Assembly (NCBI GenBank): GCA_029212785.1
Contig: JARGOG010000027.1
Location: 1 to 42,319, forward strand
Direction: 5' to 3'
DNA: 42,319 nucleotides
Origin: Thalassobaculaceae bacterium
GTDB lineage: Bacteria; Pseudomonadota; Alphaproteobacteria; Thalassobaculales; Thalassobaculaceae
The notes beneath the pieces are model-generated. The model did not search any database. It had not been told where the DNA came from and was given only the letters and a program-made list of their open reading frames with translations. The translations under genes and the position numbers were made by a program. Below, piece after piece: positions 1-9,574 of the stretch (position 1 is its first letter; every line of letters starts with the position of its first letter).

Positions 1-159
1 TAGCGGTGCCTGTCGCTCAGGAAAGTCTGATGGCGCCTGGCGGCGTCCTGGCTGCGCCGGCAGGAAGGCCTGCCGCGTCACCCGGATAGACCGCGCTGAT
101 AGAGACCCAGGACATGGCCGCCATCCCAATGCTTCCGTGGCGCCGGTTCCGCGTGGCCG

Positions 160-1236
160 TCAGCTCGCTTCGGCCGGCTTGCTCAGGCTTTCGGCTGTCG
201 CGGTCAGCCGTTCCATCTCCCATTCCGAGATCCGGAACGCCCAGTTCGTCGTCTGCTCGCGATGCTTCTCGGCCAGAGCGCGGGCCTCGTCGGAGGCACC
301 CTCCGGGACGGTGATCCGCACCCGAAGCCAGTGCGCCGGCTTCTCCGCAGCGTCGCCGCCCGCCGGGTCCTTGGCGAACTCCACAGTGTACAGCACACCA
401 TCGGCGGTCGTGTACTCGGCATGGCCAAGATCCGGATCGAAGGTCAACCCGTCCGCCGTGCGCACGTCGTCGAACAGCAACTTGTCGAGGACCGTGGCGG
501 CATTGTTGACCGCGTATTGGGAATCGATCTTCCGACTGTCGGGCAGGTTGGCGATGCGGAAGTCGCGGCCGTCATCCGACACCCGCTCGAGTTCCAGGCG
601 GGATCCATCCGCCGTGACGATCGCCGCCCGCCGGATATCGGCCTGCGGAACGTCGACCACTTCCCGGAACAGCCAGAGCGGCGCCTTGCCCTTGATCTCC
701 AGCGAGCCCTCGGCGAGGTAGCTCTGGGTGTCGTCGGTGCGCCGCACATAGACCATCGGCTCGCCGCCGGACAGGCTGTCGCGGCGCTTGCCGACATGCA
801 GGTCGACCAGGGTCTCGCCATCGGCGGAGGTGACCACGAGCCGGGACGCCTTCGAGCCTTCCTGCGCCACGTCGCGCAGGTCAAGGCGGTTGAAGCGGCC
901 CGGGTCGGCGGTCTTGCGCTCGATCAGCTCGAGCTGGCCGATATCGAACAGCAGCTTGCGGACCGTGTCGGTGCGCGCGGGAAAGCCGTCGCGCTGCTGC
1001 AGGATCCAGCCGTCGCCGGTGCGCACGATCGAGACCGTGCCGTCCTCGTTGTCGTCGGCGCGGATCACCTCGATCTGCTGAACCTCGCCGGCCCGCCGAT
1101 CGAAATCCGGGTAGAGGAGCTCCGCTTCGACCTCGGTGCGCACGTCCGACAGCCGGTCGACCATGGCGACCGATGCGCCGATCGCGGTCAACAGCGTCAG
1201 GGTTCCGAGCAGTGTGACGGTGCGTTGGGTGATCAT
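160..1236 (-). CDS. DUF4340 domain-containing protein of Gld-type ABC system
   Basis: A 358-residue protein with one N-terminal membrane helix (about residues 7-26) and a long hydrophilic remainder that should lie outside the cytoplasm. The remainder has the repeated beta-rich pattern of the DUF4340 family, with short stretches such as RAGEVQQIEVIRAD and GDGWILQQRDGFPA. It is the last gene of a four-gene minus-strand operon (ATPase, permease, GldG-like, this gene). A strong GAGGAGG ribosome site overlaps the stop of the upstream gldG-like gene and sits about 6 bases before the ATG, so translation is probably coupled. DUF4340 proteins commonly follow GldG-type genes. The transported substrate is unknown. 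Family call fairly sure; function inferred from neighbours. Confidence 0.8.
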   Translation of the reverse strand: MITQRTVTLLGTLTLLTAIGASVAMVDRLSDVRTEVEAELLYPDFDRRAGEVQQIEVIRADDNEDGTVSIVRTGDGWILQQRDGFPARTDTVRKLLFDIGQLELIERKTADPGRFNRLDLRDVAQEGSKASRLVVTSADGETLVDLHVGKRRDSLSGGEPMVYVRRTDDTQSYLAEGSLEIKGKAPLWLFREVVDVPQADIRRAAIVTADGSRLELERVSDDGRDFRIANLPDSRKIDSQYAVNNAATVLDKLLFDDVRTADGLTFDPDLGHAEYTTADGVLYTVEFAKDPAGGDAAEKPAHWLRVRITVPEGASDEARALAEKHREQTTNWAFRISEWEMERLTATAESLSKPAEAS

Positions 1237-1246
1237 CGGTGCCTCC

Positions 1247-3250
1247 TCACGCGCTCGCGTCCGCGGTTTCGAAGCGCCGCCGTCGCTGCCGCGCGCGCAT
1301 CACCGACAGGCCGAGCGCGAACAGCGCGACCAGGATCGGCATCAGGGCGATGTTGACGAATTGCAGCTCGCGCTCGAGCCGCTCGACATCGGCCCTGAGG
1401 GAAGCCTGGACGCCGCGCAGCTCGCTGCGAACCCGCAGCACCTCGCCCTGCAGATTGCGCATGGTCGCCTGCTCCTCCTCGCTCAGCGCCACCGGGCCGG
1501 CGGTGACCGCGTCACGCTCCCGCAGGCCGCGCAGCTTCTTCTGGGTGTCGTCGAGGGTCTTGCGCAGCTCAAGCTCTTTCGACTGGTAGGTGCGGTCGGC
1601 TTCGCGCTTGAGCTTCTCCATGACCTCGAACGGCCGATAGGCGGTACCCTGGCCGCGCAGGTCGAGAAGGGCCGACGAACCGGTCATGGCGTCCAGCGCA
1701 TTGGCGACGAAATCGCCGTTGCCGGCGCCGGGGATCGCCACCCGCTGGCCCTGGAAGTTCTGATAGGTGACCCAGAACCGGTCGTCCAGAAGATCGGTAT
1801 CGGCGACCACCATGACGTCGATCGGCCCGACGGATTCGGTACGGACCGTATCGAAGTCGTGGCGCAACGCGGGATTGCCGCCCTCGACCGCTTCCGGCTG
1901 GCCGTTCGGGAAGGCGGTCGGCGCCGGGCCGGAAAGCCTGCCGGCGATGACGAAGCGCTCGGCGCCGGCCTGATAGGCGTTCAGCAGCGCCTGCGGGTTC
2001 GGTCGCTGGGTTGCCACCTGCTTGACGTCGAACAGGGTCGAGCCCGGGCTGGAGGTCAGCAGCGGGTCGAGGGTGAGGGGCGAGCCCTCCTTGAGCTTCA
2101 GATAGCCGGCACTGGCGACGGCGACGCTGTCGACCTGGGCGGTGACCGGAGAGTTCTTGTCCAGGTTCGGTCCGCGCAGCAGCAGCCAGGGAACATAGGT
2201 GACATAGCCCGACCCGGTGCCGTTTCCGACCCGGCGTCCGGCGAAGCGGTCGCCGACGATCTTGTCCGTCGGCATTTCCAGACCCCAGGCGTCGAACATC
2301 TCCGACAGAGTGCTGGACGCGCCGTTGACCGGACCGTTCGCGGCCTGCCAGCCGTCAGCCTCGGAATAGGGGTCGACGAAGATCACCGCCTTGCCGCCGC
2401 CGAGGATGTATTGATCGATGGCGAAGCGGGTGCGTTCCGCCAGGCGTTTGGGATGGATCACCATGAGGATCGAGATGTCGTCGGGGATCAGCTCGATCTC
2501 TTCGTCGAGCTCCTCGACATCCAGAACTTCCTCGATGCGCGGGGTGACCAGGGCCGGCGGCAGTTGTTCGGGGCGACCGCCCTGGCCCATCCGCACGTCC
2601 ATGGTGATCTTCTTGTTGCCGAGGATTCCGACCTTGCCGGTGGTGCCCTGGGACAGGGCATAGATCATCTTGGTGATGTCGTATTCGAGGAAGGCCTCGC
2701 GGTCCGGCTGGAAGAACGGCAGCGCCTCCACGTCATCGGTCGTGTTGGTGCCGACCAGACCGAAGAACACGTTTCCGTCGCCGCCTTCCAAGGCCACCGA
2801 CTGCAATCCGAAGGAGACGGCGCGGTCCTCGACCGGGGTGAACGGCTCCGGATCGTAGATCTCCAGCACGATCTTGCCGTCCGACCGGTCGGCGTATTCC
2901 TGCAGCATGTCGCGGACCCGGTCGGCATAGACGCCGTAGGTCGGGTTCTGGCTGCCGAGACGCTGGGAGTAGTAGAAGCGCAGCGTGATCGGCTCCTCGA
3001 CCTCGCGCAGGACCCGCATGGTCGCCGGCGAGAGCGAGTAGAGCTGGTCCTGGGTCAGGTCGACCCGGAAGCTGGTCAGCGAGAACGCGGCCAGGACATT
3101 GATCGATACGAACAGGGCGGCGAGCAGCGCCAGCGCGATGCCGGTGAGCTTGCCCTGGGCACCCAGGAACGGCGCGGCGCCGCCCGGGGCCTTACCCTGA
3201 TCCTCAGTCATGCCGCCATCCGGCGTGCTGTCGACGGTTGCCATGGTCAT
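1247..3250 (-). CDS. GldG-like ABC transporter auxiliary protein
   Basis: A 667-residue protein with the GldG / ABC_transp_aux layout. It has one membrane helix near residues 35-57, a large extracytoplasmic region, a charged coiled-coil-like stretch of about residues 540-630 rich in E, R, K and L, and a second membrane helix near 632-652 followed by a basic tail. The start ATG overlaps the stop of the permease gene (ATGA), which points to translational coupling. In Bacteroidetes GldG works with GldA and GldF; homologues in non-gliding bacteria are known but poorly characterised. The role here is inferred to be the substrate-handling or periplasmic component of the same transporter. Confidence 0.85.
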   Translation of the reverse strand: MTMATVDSTPDGGMTEDQGKAPGGAAPFLGAQGKLTGIALALLAALFVSINVLAAFSLTSFRVDLTQDQLYSLSPATMRVLREVEEPITLRFYYSQRLGSQNPTYGVYADRVRDMLQEYADRSDGKIVLEIYDPEPFTPVEDRAVSFGLQSVALEGGDGNVFFGLVGTNTTDDVEALPFFQPDREAFLEYDITKMIYALSQGTTGKVGILGNKKITMDVRMGQGGRPEQLPPALVTPRIEEVLDVEELDEEIELIPDDISILMVIHPKRLAERTRFAIDQYILGGGKAVIFVDPYSEADGWQAANGPVNGASSTLSEMFDAWGLEMPTDKIVGDRFAGRRVGNGTGSGYVTYVPWLLLRGPNLDKNSPVTAQVDSVAVASAGYLKLKEGSPLTLDPLLTSSPGSTLFDVKQVATQRPNPQALLNAYQAGAERFVIAGRLSGPAPTAFPNGQPEAVEGGNPALRHDFDTVRTESVGPIDVMVVADTDLLDDRFWVTYQNFQGQRVAIPGAGNGDFVANALDAMTGSSALLDLRGQGTAYRPFEVMEKLKREADRTYQSKELELRKTLDDTQKKLRGLRERDAVTAGPVALSEEEQATMRNLQGEVLRVRSELRGVQASLRADVERLERELQFVNIALMPILVALFALGLSVMRARQRRRRFETADASA

Positions 3251-3981
3251 TCCGCCTTCTTCAGGTCGACGATCAGCGCATTGGCGGCCAGCGCCAGCAC
3301 GATCACGGAAGCGAAGAAGATCGCATCGCGCAGGTCGATGACCCCACGGGCGATCGACTGGAAGTGGGTCAGGAAGCCGAAGCCGGAAACGATGTCGACC
3401 ACGGTATCGGGCAGGAAGGCGCGGACCGCATCGAGCACGACGTTGGAGCCGGCCAAGGTGAAGACGAACAGCACCGCCGTCGTCACCACGAAGGCGATGA
3501 CCTGGTTCTTCGTGGTCGCCGAGATCATCGAGCCGACCGCCAGGAACGCGCCTGCCATCAGCAGGCTGCCGATATAGGAGGCGACGATCACGCCGTTGTC
3601 CGGATTGCCGAGCTCGTTGACGGTGATCCAGAGCGGGAAGGTCAGCGCCAGCGCGATGCCGGTGAAGATCCAGGCCGCAAGATATTTGCCAACCACCGCC
3701 TCGACCATGGTGACCGGCAGGGTCAGGAACAGCTCGATCGTGCCGGTGCGCCGCTCCTCCGCCCAGAGCCGCATGGACAGCGCCGGGACCAGGAACAGGT
3801 AGAGCCAGGGATGGAAGGTGAAGAACGGCTGCAGGTCGGCCTGCCCGCGTCCCATCCAGCCACCGACGAAGAACGTCATCGTGCCGGCCAGGATCAGGAA
3901 TATGACGATGAAGATATAGGCGAGCGGCGTGGCGAAATACGCCTTCAGCTCGCGCGCCGTCACCAGCCAGATATTACGCAT
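3247..3981 (-). CDS. ABC-2 type transporter permease (GldF-like)
   Basis: A 244-residue, very hydrophobic protein with about six membrane helices. Its N-terminus (MRNIWLVTARELKAYFATPL) and the later RLWAEERRTGTIELFLTLPV stretch are typical of ABC-2 permeases of the GldF/NosY kind. The start overlaps the end of the ATPase gene by 8 bases, and the stop overlaps the GldG-like gene by 4 bases. It should form the membrane channel for the ATPase encoded just upstream. The family does not reveal the substrate. Confidence 0.88.
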   Translation of the reverse strand: MRNIWLVTARELKAYFATPLAYIFIVIFLILAGTMTFFVGGWMGRGQADLQPFFTFHPWLYLFLVPALSMRLWAEERRTGTIELFLTLPVTMVEAVVGKYLAAWIFTGIALALTFPLWITVNELGNPDNGVIVASYIGSLLMAGAFLAVGSMISATTKNQVIAFVVTTAVLFVFTLAGSNVVLDAVRAFLPDTVVDIVSGFGFLTHFQSIARGVIDLRDAIFFASVIVLALAANALIVDLKKAE

Positions 3982-4711
3982 TGGCCGTCACCTCGCGGAA
4001 CACGTCATCGAGATTGCCGCTGGCCGACCGGGTGCGCAGCTCAGGCGGCGTGCCGTCGGCGACGATCCGGCCGCGGGCGATGATCACCGCGCGGGTGCAG
4101 ACCGCGTCGACCTCTTCCAGGATGTGGGTCGAGATCACGATCGCCTTGGTCGCGGCCATTTCCTTGATCAGCTTGCGGACTTCGAACTTCTGGTTCGGGT
4201 CCAGACCGTCGGTCGGCTCGTCCAGGATCAGCACGGCGGGGTCGTGAAGCAGCGCCTGGGCCAGACCGACCCGCCGCTTGAACCCCTTGGACAGCGTCTC
4301 GATCGGTTGGTGCGCGACCTCCTCCAGCCGGGTCTTGCCCATGGCCTCGGTCACGCGTTCGCGCCGGGCGCCCCCATCGAAGCCGCGCACGGCGGCGATG
4401 AACTCGAGAAAGGCGAGAACGGTCATGTCGGGATAGGCGGGCGCCCCTTCCGGCAGATAGCCGATGGTGCTCTTCGCCGCGATCGGATCCCGCAGAACGT
4501 CATGGCCGCAGATCACCGCCGTTCCGGCATCGGGTGCCAGGAAGCCGCAGATCATCTTCATGGTCGTTGACTTGCCGGCCCCGTTTGGACCGAGGAAGCC
4601 GAGGACGTCGCCCTGGTCCAGTTCGAAACTGAGGCTGTCGACCGCCGTCTTGCGGGCATTCGCCGGTCCGAAGCTCTTTGTCAGTCCGCGCACGGACAAC
4701 GCTGTCGTCAT
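3974..4711 (-). CDS. ABC transporter ATP-binding protein (GldA-like)
   Basis: A 245-residue ATPase with all the expected motifs: Walker A GPNGAGKS at residues 41-48, signature LSKGF at 140-144, Walker B ILDEP at 162-166, and the switch histidine in STHILEE. The LSKGF signature and overall length fit the GldA/NatA/DrrA subclass that pairs with ABC-2 permeases. It is first in the operon, and its promoter should lie in the 4712-4825 gap shared with the divergent cyclase gene. It powers the transporter encoded by the three genes that follow. Confidence 0.9.
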   Translation of the reverse strand: MTTALSVRGLTKSFGPANARKTAVDSLSFELDQGDVLGFLGPNGAGKSTTMKMICGFLAPDAGTAVICGHDVLRDPIAAKSTIGYLPEGAPAYPDMTVLAFLEFIAAVRGFDGGARRERVTEAMGKTRLEEVAHQPIETLSKGFKRRVGLAQALLHDPAVLILDEPTDGLDPNQKFEVRKLIKEMAATKAIVISTHILEEVDAVCTRAVIIARGRIVADGTPPELRTRSASGNLDDVFREVTANA

Positions 4712-4825
4712 TGGGACGCTCTTATGATGTGCGTGACGTTACCGCTAGTGCGCCCGTGATGTATCGAAATGGCAGCGAAATTCCAAGACATTAGGCTAAG
4801 GTCACCGGGTCACGGGAGCAGGCTG

Positions 4826-6550
4826 ATGACGGCAATCGACGGGCAGAGGCGGGAGGGCCGCCAGGATCGGCGGGTCCCGTGGACGCCCGTGATCGCCAGG
4901 ATTCGGCTGTACACTGGTCTGTTGCTGTTCACTTACGTGAGCGCACATTTGGCCAATCATGTGGCGGGATTATGGTCGATTGGTGCCCTCGATGCCGGAC
5001 TCGAGATTATCGAAGGCCTGGTGCGCCATCGGGCGGTGACGATCCTGCTCTATGGCAGCCTGTTGCTGCACATGCTGATCGCGCTGAGGGCGATCTATTT
5101 CCGCGATTCGCTGAAGGCGATGTCGGCGCCGGAGTGGGTGCAGCTTACGCTCGGCCTGACGATTCCGCTGCTGCTGCTGCGTCACGTGCTCGCCAACCGG
5201 TTGATGCACGATCTCTACGGGCTGAACGACGACCATACCTGGGTGCTGCTGAACCTTTGGGTCTTCGATCCGACCGCGGCGGTGAACCAGGCGGCGGGCG
5301 TGCTGGTCGCCTGGGCCCATGGCTGCGTCGGGCTGCATCTCTGGCTGCGTTATGCCGCCTGGTATGATCGCGCCCGGCCCTGGCTGCTGACGGTCGCTGT
5401 CCTGCTGCCGGCCTTGTCGCTGGCCGGTTTCGTCGCGGCCGGCATGACTGTGGTCGAGCTGACGGCCACGCCGGGCTGGATGCCGTTGGCGATCAAGGCG
5501 GCAAACCTGCCCGACAATGCGACCATCAACGCCTCGCTGGTGTTGTTCGACCGGATCAAGATCGCCTATGGCAGCGTGATCGTGCTCGCTTTCGCCGCGC
5601 GCTGGGTCCGTCTGGTTCTGCACCACCGTAGTCAGGGGCTGCGGCTCGCCTATGGCGGCGACCGATCGGTGCAGGCGATCCGGGGCCAGACCCTGCTCGA
5701 GGTCAGCCGCATGCACGGGATCCCCCATGCCGCCGTCTGCGGTGGACGCGGACGCTGCTCGACCTGTCGGGTGCGGATCTCGCAGGGGCTGGACAATCTG
5801 CCGGAACCGGACGAGGCGGAGGCCAAGGTCCTGCGTCGGATTTCCGCGCCGCCGAACGTGCGCCTCGCCTGCCAGACCCGGGTGGCGGACGGGCTGGAGA
5901 TCACGCCGCTACTGCCGCCGCACACCACCGGCATGGCGGAGACCCGGGGCGGGCCGAGCTATCTGCAGGGTCGGGAGTTGGAGATCGTCGTGCTGTTCGC
6001 CGATATCCGCGGCTTCACGACGATCTCCGAAGAGCGGCTGCCCTACGACGTGGTGTTCATCCTGAACCGGTATTTTGCCGAGATGGGGGCGGCGATCGAA
6101 GGGGCCGGCGGGCGCATCGACAAGTTCATCGGCGACGGGATCATGGCCCTGTTCGGCGTCGATACCGGACCGGAGGCGGGCGCGCGTCAGGCGGTGGACG
6201 CGGCGCGGGAAATGGCGCGGCGGCTGGTCGACCTGAACGACTCCTTGTCCGGCGACCTGGAGGCGCCGCTGCGGATCGGTATCGGCCTGCATATCGGCCC
6301 GGCCATTGTCGGCGAGATGGGCTACGGCCGGGTGCGCGGCGTGACGGCCGTCGGCGACACCGTGAACACCGCCAGCCGATTGGAGGCGCTGACCAAGGAA
6401 TACGGCGCGCAGCTCATCGTCTCGGAGGCGCTGGCCGAGGCGTCGGGGGTGAGTTTCGCCGGACACCCGACCCACGAGATCGAGGTCCGCGGCCGCGATC
6501 AGGCGATGGTCGTCCGTACCGTGATGGACGCCACCGGGATCGGCGGGTAG
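4826..6550 (+). CDS. Membrane adenylate cyclase with cytochrome-b-like anchor and [2Fe-2S] domain
   Basis: A 574-residue, three-part protein. Residues about 22-265 form roughly six membrane helices with histidines at 41, 45, 82, 120, 165 and 171, placed like haem ligands in SdhC/cytochrome-b anchors. Residues about 271-365 are a ferredoxin domain with cysteines 305, 311, 314 and 349 (C-x5-C-x2-C-x34-C, adrenodoxin-like spacing). Residues about 385-570 are a class III nucleotidyl cyclase with metal ligands D393 and D437, substrate K433, adenine-selecting D511 and transition-state N514 and R518, so it looks active and ATP-specific. A start at 4769 is possible, but ATG 4826 has a better purine-rich site (GGGAGCAGG). 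It likely makes cAMP in response to redox or quinone state; Sinorhizobium CyaC is a known cyclase with a dihaem-b anchor. The sensing role is inferred. Confidence 0.9.
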   Translation: MTAIDGQRREGRQDRRVPWTPVIARIRLYTGLLLFTYVSAHLANHVAGLWSIGALDAGLEIIEGLVRHRAVTILLYGSLLLHMLIALRAIYFRDSLKAMSAPEWVQLTLGLTIPLLLLRHVLANRLMHDLYGLNDDHTWVLLNLWVFDPTAAVNQAAGVLVAWAHGCVGLHLWLRYAAWYDRARPWLLTVAVLLPALSLAGFVAAGMTVVELTATPGWMPLAIKAANLPDNATINASLVLFDRIKIAYGSVIVLAFAARWVRLVLHHRSQGLRLAYGGDRSVQAIRGQTLLEVSRMHGIPHAAVCGGRGRCSTCRVRISQGLDNLPEPDEAEAKVLRRISAPPNVRLACQTRVADGLEITPLLPPHTTGMAETRGGPSYLQGRELEIVVLFADIRGFTTISEERLPYDVVFILNRYFAEMGAAIEGAGGRIDKFIGDGIMALFGVDTGPEAGARQAVDAAREMARRLVDLNDSLSGDLEAPLRIGIGLHIGPAIVGEMGYGRVRGVTAVGDTVNTASRLEALTKEYGAQLIVSEALAEASGVSFAGHPTHEIEVRGRDQAMVVRTVMDATGIGG

Positions 6551-6568
6551 GCGGTATAAATCTCCAGT

Positions 6569-6657
6569 GTCATCCCGGTTCAGCCGCAGGCTGGGACCGG
6601 GACCCATCACTGTACGACGTGTAGGTTCCGGCCGCCGCCTCGCTCCGTCGGGATGAC
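6569..6657. repeat. Palindromic intergenic repeat element
   Basis: An 89-base element in the gap between two convergent genes (cyclase and cysS). Its ends are inverted repeats, GTCATCCCG at 6569-6577 and CGGGATGAC at 6649-6657. Inside is a strong hairpin, CCCGGT..CAGCC-GCA-GGCTG..ACCGGG. The sequence type (GTCATCCCGG ... GGGACCCATCA) resembles the short palindromic repeats scattered between genes in alphaproteobacterial genomes. It may also act as a bidirectional terminator. Only one copy is in this window, so its repeat status in the genome is inferred. Confidence 0.6.
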
Positions 6658-6667
6658 GGTTATTGGG

Positions 6668-8065
6668 CTACCCCGCCCGCTTCCATGTCGTCCCGCCGGC
6701 GCCATCCTCAAGTTCGATGCCGCGGGCCTTGAGGGCGTCGCGGATGCGGTCGGCCTCGGCGAAGTCCCTGGCCTTGCGGGCGTCGATGCGGGCGGCGATC
6801 AGCCCTTCGATCTCCGCGACGTCGTCGCTGCCCTCGCCCTTGAACCAGGCCTCGGTCTCACCCTGCAGCAGGCCGAGCAGAGTGCCCCATTCCAGCAGCT
6901 TGCCCATCAGCTCGGGGATCTGACGGTCGCGGTGATGGTCGAGGGCGATGTTCAGGTCCCGGGCGATCTGGTGCAACGCGCTGATGGCCAGCGGCGTGTT
7001 CAGGTCGTCGCACAGAGCGGCCAGGACCGTGTTGTCCTCGCGGTCGAAGTTCCAGTCCGGATAATGGCCGTCATTGGCCGCCCGGTGCAGGGCCCCGTAC
7101 AGCTTGTCGAGTTGGGCCTTCGCTTCCTTGAGGCCGGTCTTGGAGAAATCCAGCGGCTGGCGGTAGTGGGCCGACAGCAGGAGCAGGCGGATCGCCTCGC
7201 CCGGCCAGTCCTCAAGCAGGTCGTGGACGGTGTAGAAGTTGCCGAGAGACTTCGACATCTTCTCGCCTTCGACCGTCACGAAGCCGTTGTGCATCCAGTA
7301 GTTCGCCATGGTCGCATGGCCGAAGGCGCACCGTGTCTGGGCGATCTCGTTCTCATGGTGCGGGAAGATCAGATCGAGCCCGCCGCCATGGATGTCGAAG
7401 ACCTCGCCCAGATGCTCCGCCGCCATGGCCGAGCACTCTATGTGCCAGCCGGGCCGGCCGCGACCCCAGGGGCTGTCCCAGCCGGGCTGATCCTCGGCGC
7501 TCGGCTTCCACAGCACGAAATCGGCCGGGTCGCGCTTATACGGTGCCACGTCGACCCGCGCGCCGGCGATCATCTCGTCGCGGTCGCGGCGCGACAACTG
7601 GCCGTACTCCGCCATCGACGGCACGCTGAACAGCACATGACCCTCGGCGGCATAGGCATGGCCGTTCTCGATCAGCCGCTCGGTCATGGCGATCATCTGG
7701 GTGACATGGCCGGTGGCGCGCGGCTGCACGTCCGGTCGGTTGACGCCGATCGCCGCCATGTCGGCATTGTAGATGTCGGTGGTCTCGCCGGTCAGCGCCT
7801 CGATCTCGACGCCGCTCTCCTTGGCGCGGGCCATGATCTTGTCGTCGATGTCGGTGATGTTGGCGACATGGGTTACATGGTCGGCGCCGTACATCTCGCG
7901 CAGCACCCGGATCAGCACGTCGAACGCCACGGCGGGGCGGGCGTTGCCGACATGGGCATGGTCGTAGACCGTCGGCCCGCAGACATAGACGCGCACGTTC
8001 GTCGGGTCGATCGGGGCGAAGACCTGCTTCTCGCGCAGGAGCGTATTGGTGATTTTGAGGTCCAT
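6668..8065 (-). CDS. cysS: Cysteine--tRNA ligase
   Basis: A 465-residue class I aminoacyl-tRNA synthetase that charges tRNA-Cys in the cytoplasm. The HIGH-type motif is HVGN at residues 38-41 and the KMSKS loop is at 269-273. The zinc ligands that give cysteine specificity are present (C29, C211, H236, E240), as is the [17 protein letters not shown] block. Length is normal for the family. A GGAG site lies just before the ATG. It is downstream of gltX on the same strand with a 139-base gap, so it may share that transcript or have its own promoter. Confidence 0.97.
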   Translation of the reverse strand: MDLKITNTLLREKQVFAPIDPTNVRVYVCGPTVYDHAHVGNARPAVAFDVLIRVLREMYGADHVTHVANITDIDDKIMARAKESGVEIEALTGETTDIYNADMAAIGVNRPDVQPRATGHVTQMIAMTERLIENGHAYAAEGHVLFSVPSMAEYGQLSRRDRDEMIAGARVDVAPYKRDPADFVLWKPSAEDQPGWDSPWGRGRPGWHIECSAMAAEHLGEVFDIHGGGLDLIFPHHENEIAQTRCAFGHATMANYWMHNGFVTVEGEKMSKSLGNFYTVHDLLEDWPGEAIRLLLLSAHYRQPLDFSKTGLKEAKAQLDKLYGALHRAANDGHYPDWNFDREDNTVLAALCDDLNTPLAISALHQIARDLNIALDHHRDRQIPELMGKLLEWGTLLGLLQGETEAWFKGEGSDDVAEIEGLIAARIDARKARDFAEADRIRDALKARGIELEDGAGGTTWKRAG

Positions 8066-8204
8066 GGGGGACTCCGGTGGTCTGTTTCAGGCTGTCGGCG
8101 GGCGCATAGGCGCAGGCGCGATCAGCGACAGACCTCGGCTGTCGTGTAGAACGCGGTGCCGATCGAAGTGAGCGGGCGGCGCGCGAACATCGGTCCCTCT
8201 TCCC

Positions 8205-9548
8205 TCAGGCAGTGTCTCCGCGCAGGCGGGACTGGATCCGCGCGCGGCCGAGGAGTGGTAACAGATCGCCAAGTTCCGGTCCACGCTCGCGTGCGGTCAG
8301 CGCCTTGCGCAGCGGCATGAACAGGCCCTTGCCCTTGCGCCCGGTCTCGGCCTTCAGCGCGCCGGTCCAGGCGCCCCAGGTTTCCGCACCCGGCTCACCC
8401 TCGGGCAGAAGGCCGGCGGCGGCGGCGCAGAATTCGGCATCGTCTTCGGCGATCATCGGCGCCATCGGCGTGCTCACCACCCGCCACCAGTCGCCGGCGT
8501 CGGCCAGTTTGGCGATGTTGCCGCGGATCGCGTTCCAGAATGCCGCGCCGCCCTCGACGCCCAGATCCCCCAAGCGCGCCGCGACCGTGTCGTAGTCGGT
8601 CTCGTGCAGGATCTTGGCGTTCATCTGCGCCAGCTCGGCCGGATCGAAGCGCGGCGTGGCGCGGCCGTAGCGGGAGATGTCGAAGCCCTCGACGAGCTGA
8701 TCCAGCGAAGTGGCGGCGACCACCTCGTTGGTGCCGAGCCCAGCCAGCAGGGAGTTGATCGCCATCGCTTCCAGTCCGTCGGTCTCGCGCAGATCCTGCA
8801 GGCTGAGGCTGCCCAGACGTTTTGACAGGCCGGACCCGTCGGCGCCGACGATCAGCGAGGTATGCCCCAGCACCGGCGGCTCGGACCCCAGGGCGCGGAA
8901 CAGCTGGATCTGGGTGGCGGAATTTGTGACGTGGTCCTCGCCGCGGATGATGTGGGTGACGCCGAGCTCGATGTCGTCGACCACGGACGCCAATGTGTAG
9001 ACCGGTCGGCCGCCGCCGCGCATCAGCACCGGATCGGACTGGGACGCCATGTCCTGCCGGCTTTCGCCGCGCACCAAGTCGTTCCAGGTGACCACCTCGT
9101 GGTCCAGTTTGAAGCGCCAGTGCGGGGCGATACCCTCGGCTTCCTTGGCGGCCTTCTCGGTGTCGCTCAGCGCCAGGGCGGCGCGATCGTAGACCGGCGG
9201 CCGGCCGGCGGAGAGCTGCTGCTTGCGCTTCAGCGACAGCTCTTCGGCACTCTCGTAGCAGGGATAGAGCCGGCCGATCTCCTTCAGCCGGGCGACCGCG
9301 GCGTCATAGCGGTCCAACCGGTCGGACTGGCGGGCGAACAGGTCCCATGTCAGACCGAGCCAGGTCAGGTCGCGCTCGATCTTTTCGGCAAATTCGGCGG
9401 TGGAGCGCTCGGTGTCGGTGTCATCCGAGCGCAGCATGAACTTGCCGCCTTCGGCACGGGCGAACAGCCAGTTGATCAGCGCCTGGCGGGTGTTGCCGAC
9501 GTGCAGAAGCCCCGTCGGGCTCGGCGCGAAACGGACGAGTACGGTCAT
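8205..9548 (-). CDS. gltX: Glutamate--tRNA ligase
   Basis: A 447-residue class I synthetase starting [13 protein letters not shown]. The HIGH-type motif is HVGN at residues 16-19 and the KMSKS-type loop is LSKRLG at 241-246. The open frame continues 158 codons further upstream, but that part lies inside nadE in another frame and has no protein character, so ATG 9548 is chosen. The gene begins 26 bases after the nadE stop. Many alphaproteobacteria carry two GltX proteins; this somewhat short version could be either the discriminating or the tRNA-Gln-charging paralogue, which the sequence alone does not settle. Confidence 0.95.
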   Translation of the reverse strand: MTVLVRFAPSPTGLLHVGNTRQALINWLFARAEGGKFMLRSDDTDTERSTAEFAEKIERDLTWLGLTWDLFARQSDRLDRYDAAVARLKEIGRLYPCYESAEELSLKRKQQLSAGRPPVYDRAALALSDTEKAAKEAEGIAPHWRFKLDHEVVTWNDLVRGESRQDMASQSDPVLMRGGGRPVYTLASVVDDIELGVTHIIRGEDHVTNSATQIQLFRALGSEPPVLGHTSLIVGADGSGLSKRLGSLSLQDLRETDGLEAMAINSLLAGLGTNEVVAATSLDQLVEGFDISRYGRATPRFDPAELAQMNAKILHETDYDTVAARLGDLGVEGGAAFWNAIRGNIAKLADAGDWWRVVSTPMAPMIAEDDAEFCAAAAGLLPEGEPGAETWGAWTGALKAETGRKGKGLFMPLRKALTARERGPELGDLLPLLGRARIQSRLRGDTA

Positions 9549-9574
9549 GATGTCCCCGTTGGGTCGGTGCGCCG

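Noticed and set aside
17-223. Minus-strand 68-codon frame at the left edge
   Set aside because: Overlaps the end of the DUF4340 gene in another frame, has no ribosome site or motif, and the first 159 bases show nothing else.
1136-3577. Plus-strand open frame of 813 codons
   Set aside because: Lies opposite the GldG-like gene, which has clear domains, coupled starts and ribosome sites; the plus-strand product shows no motif.
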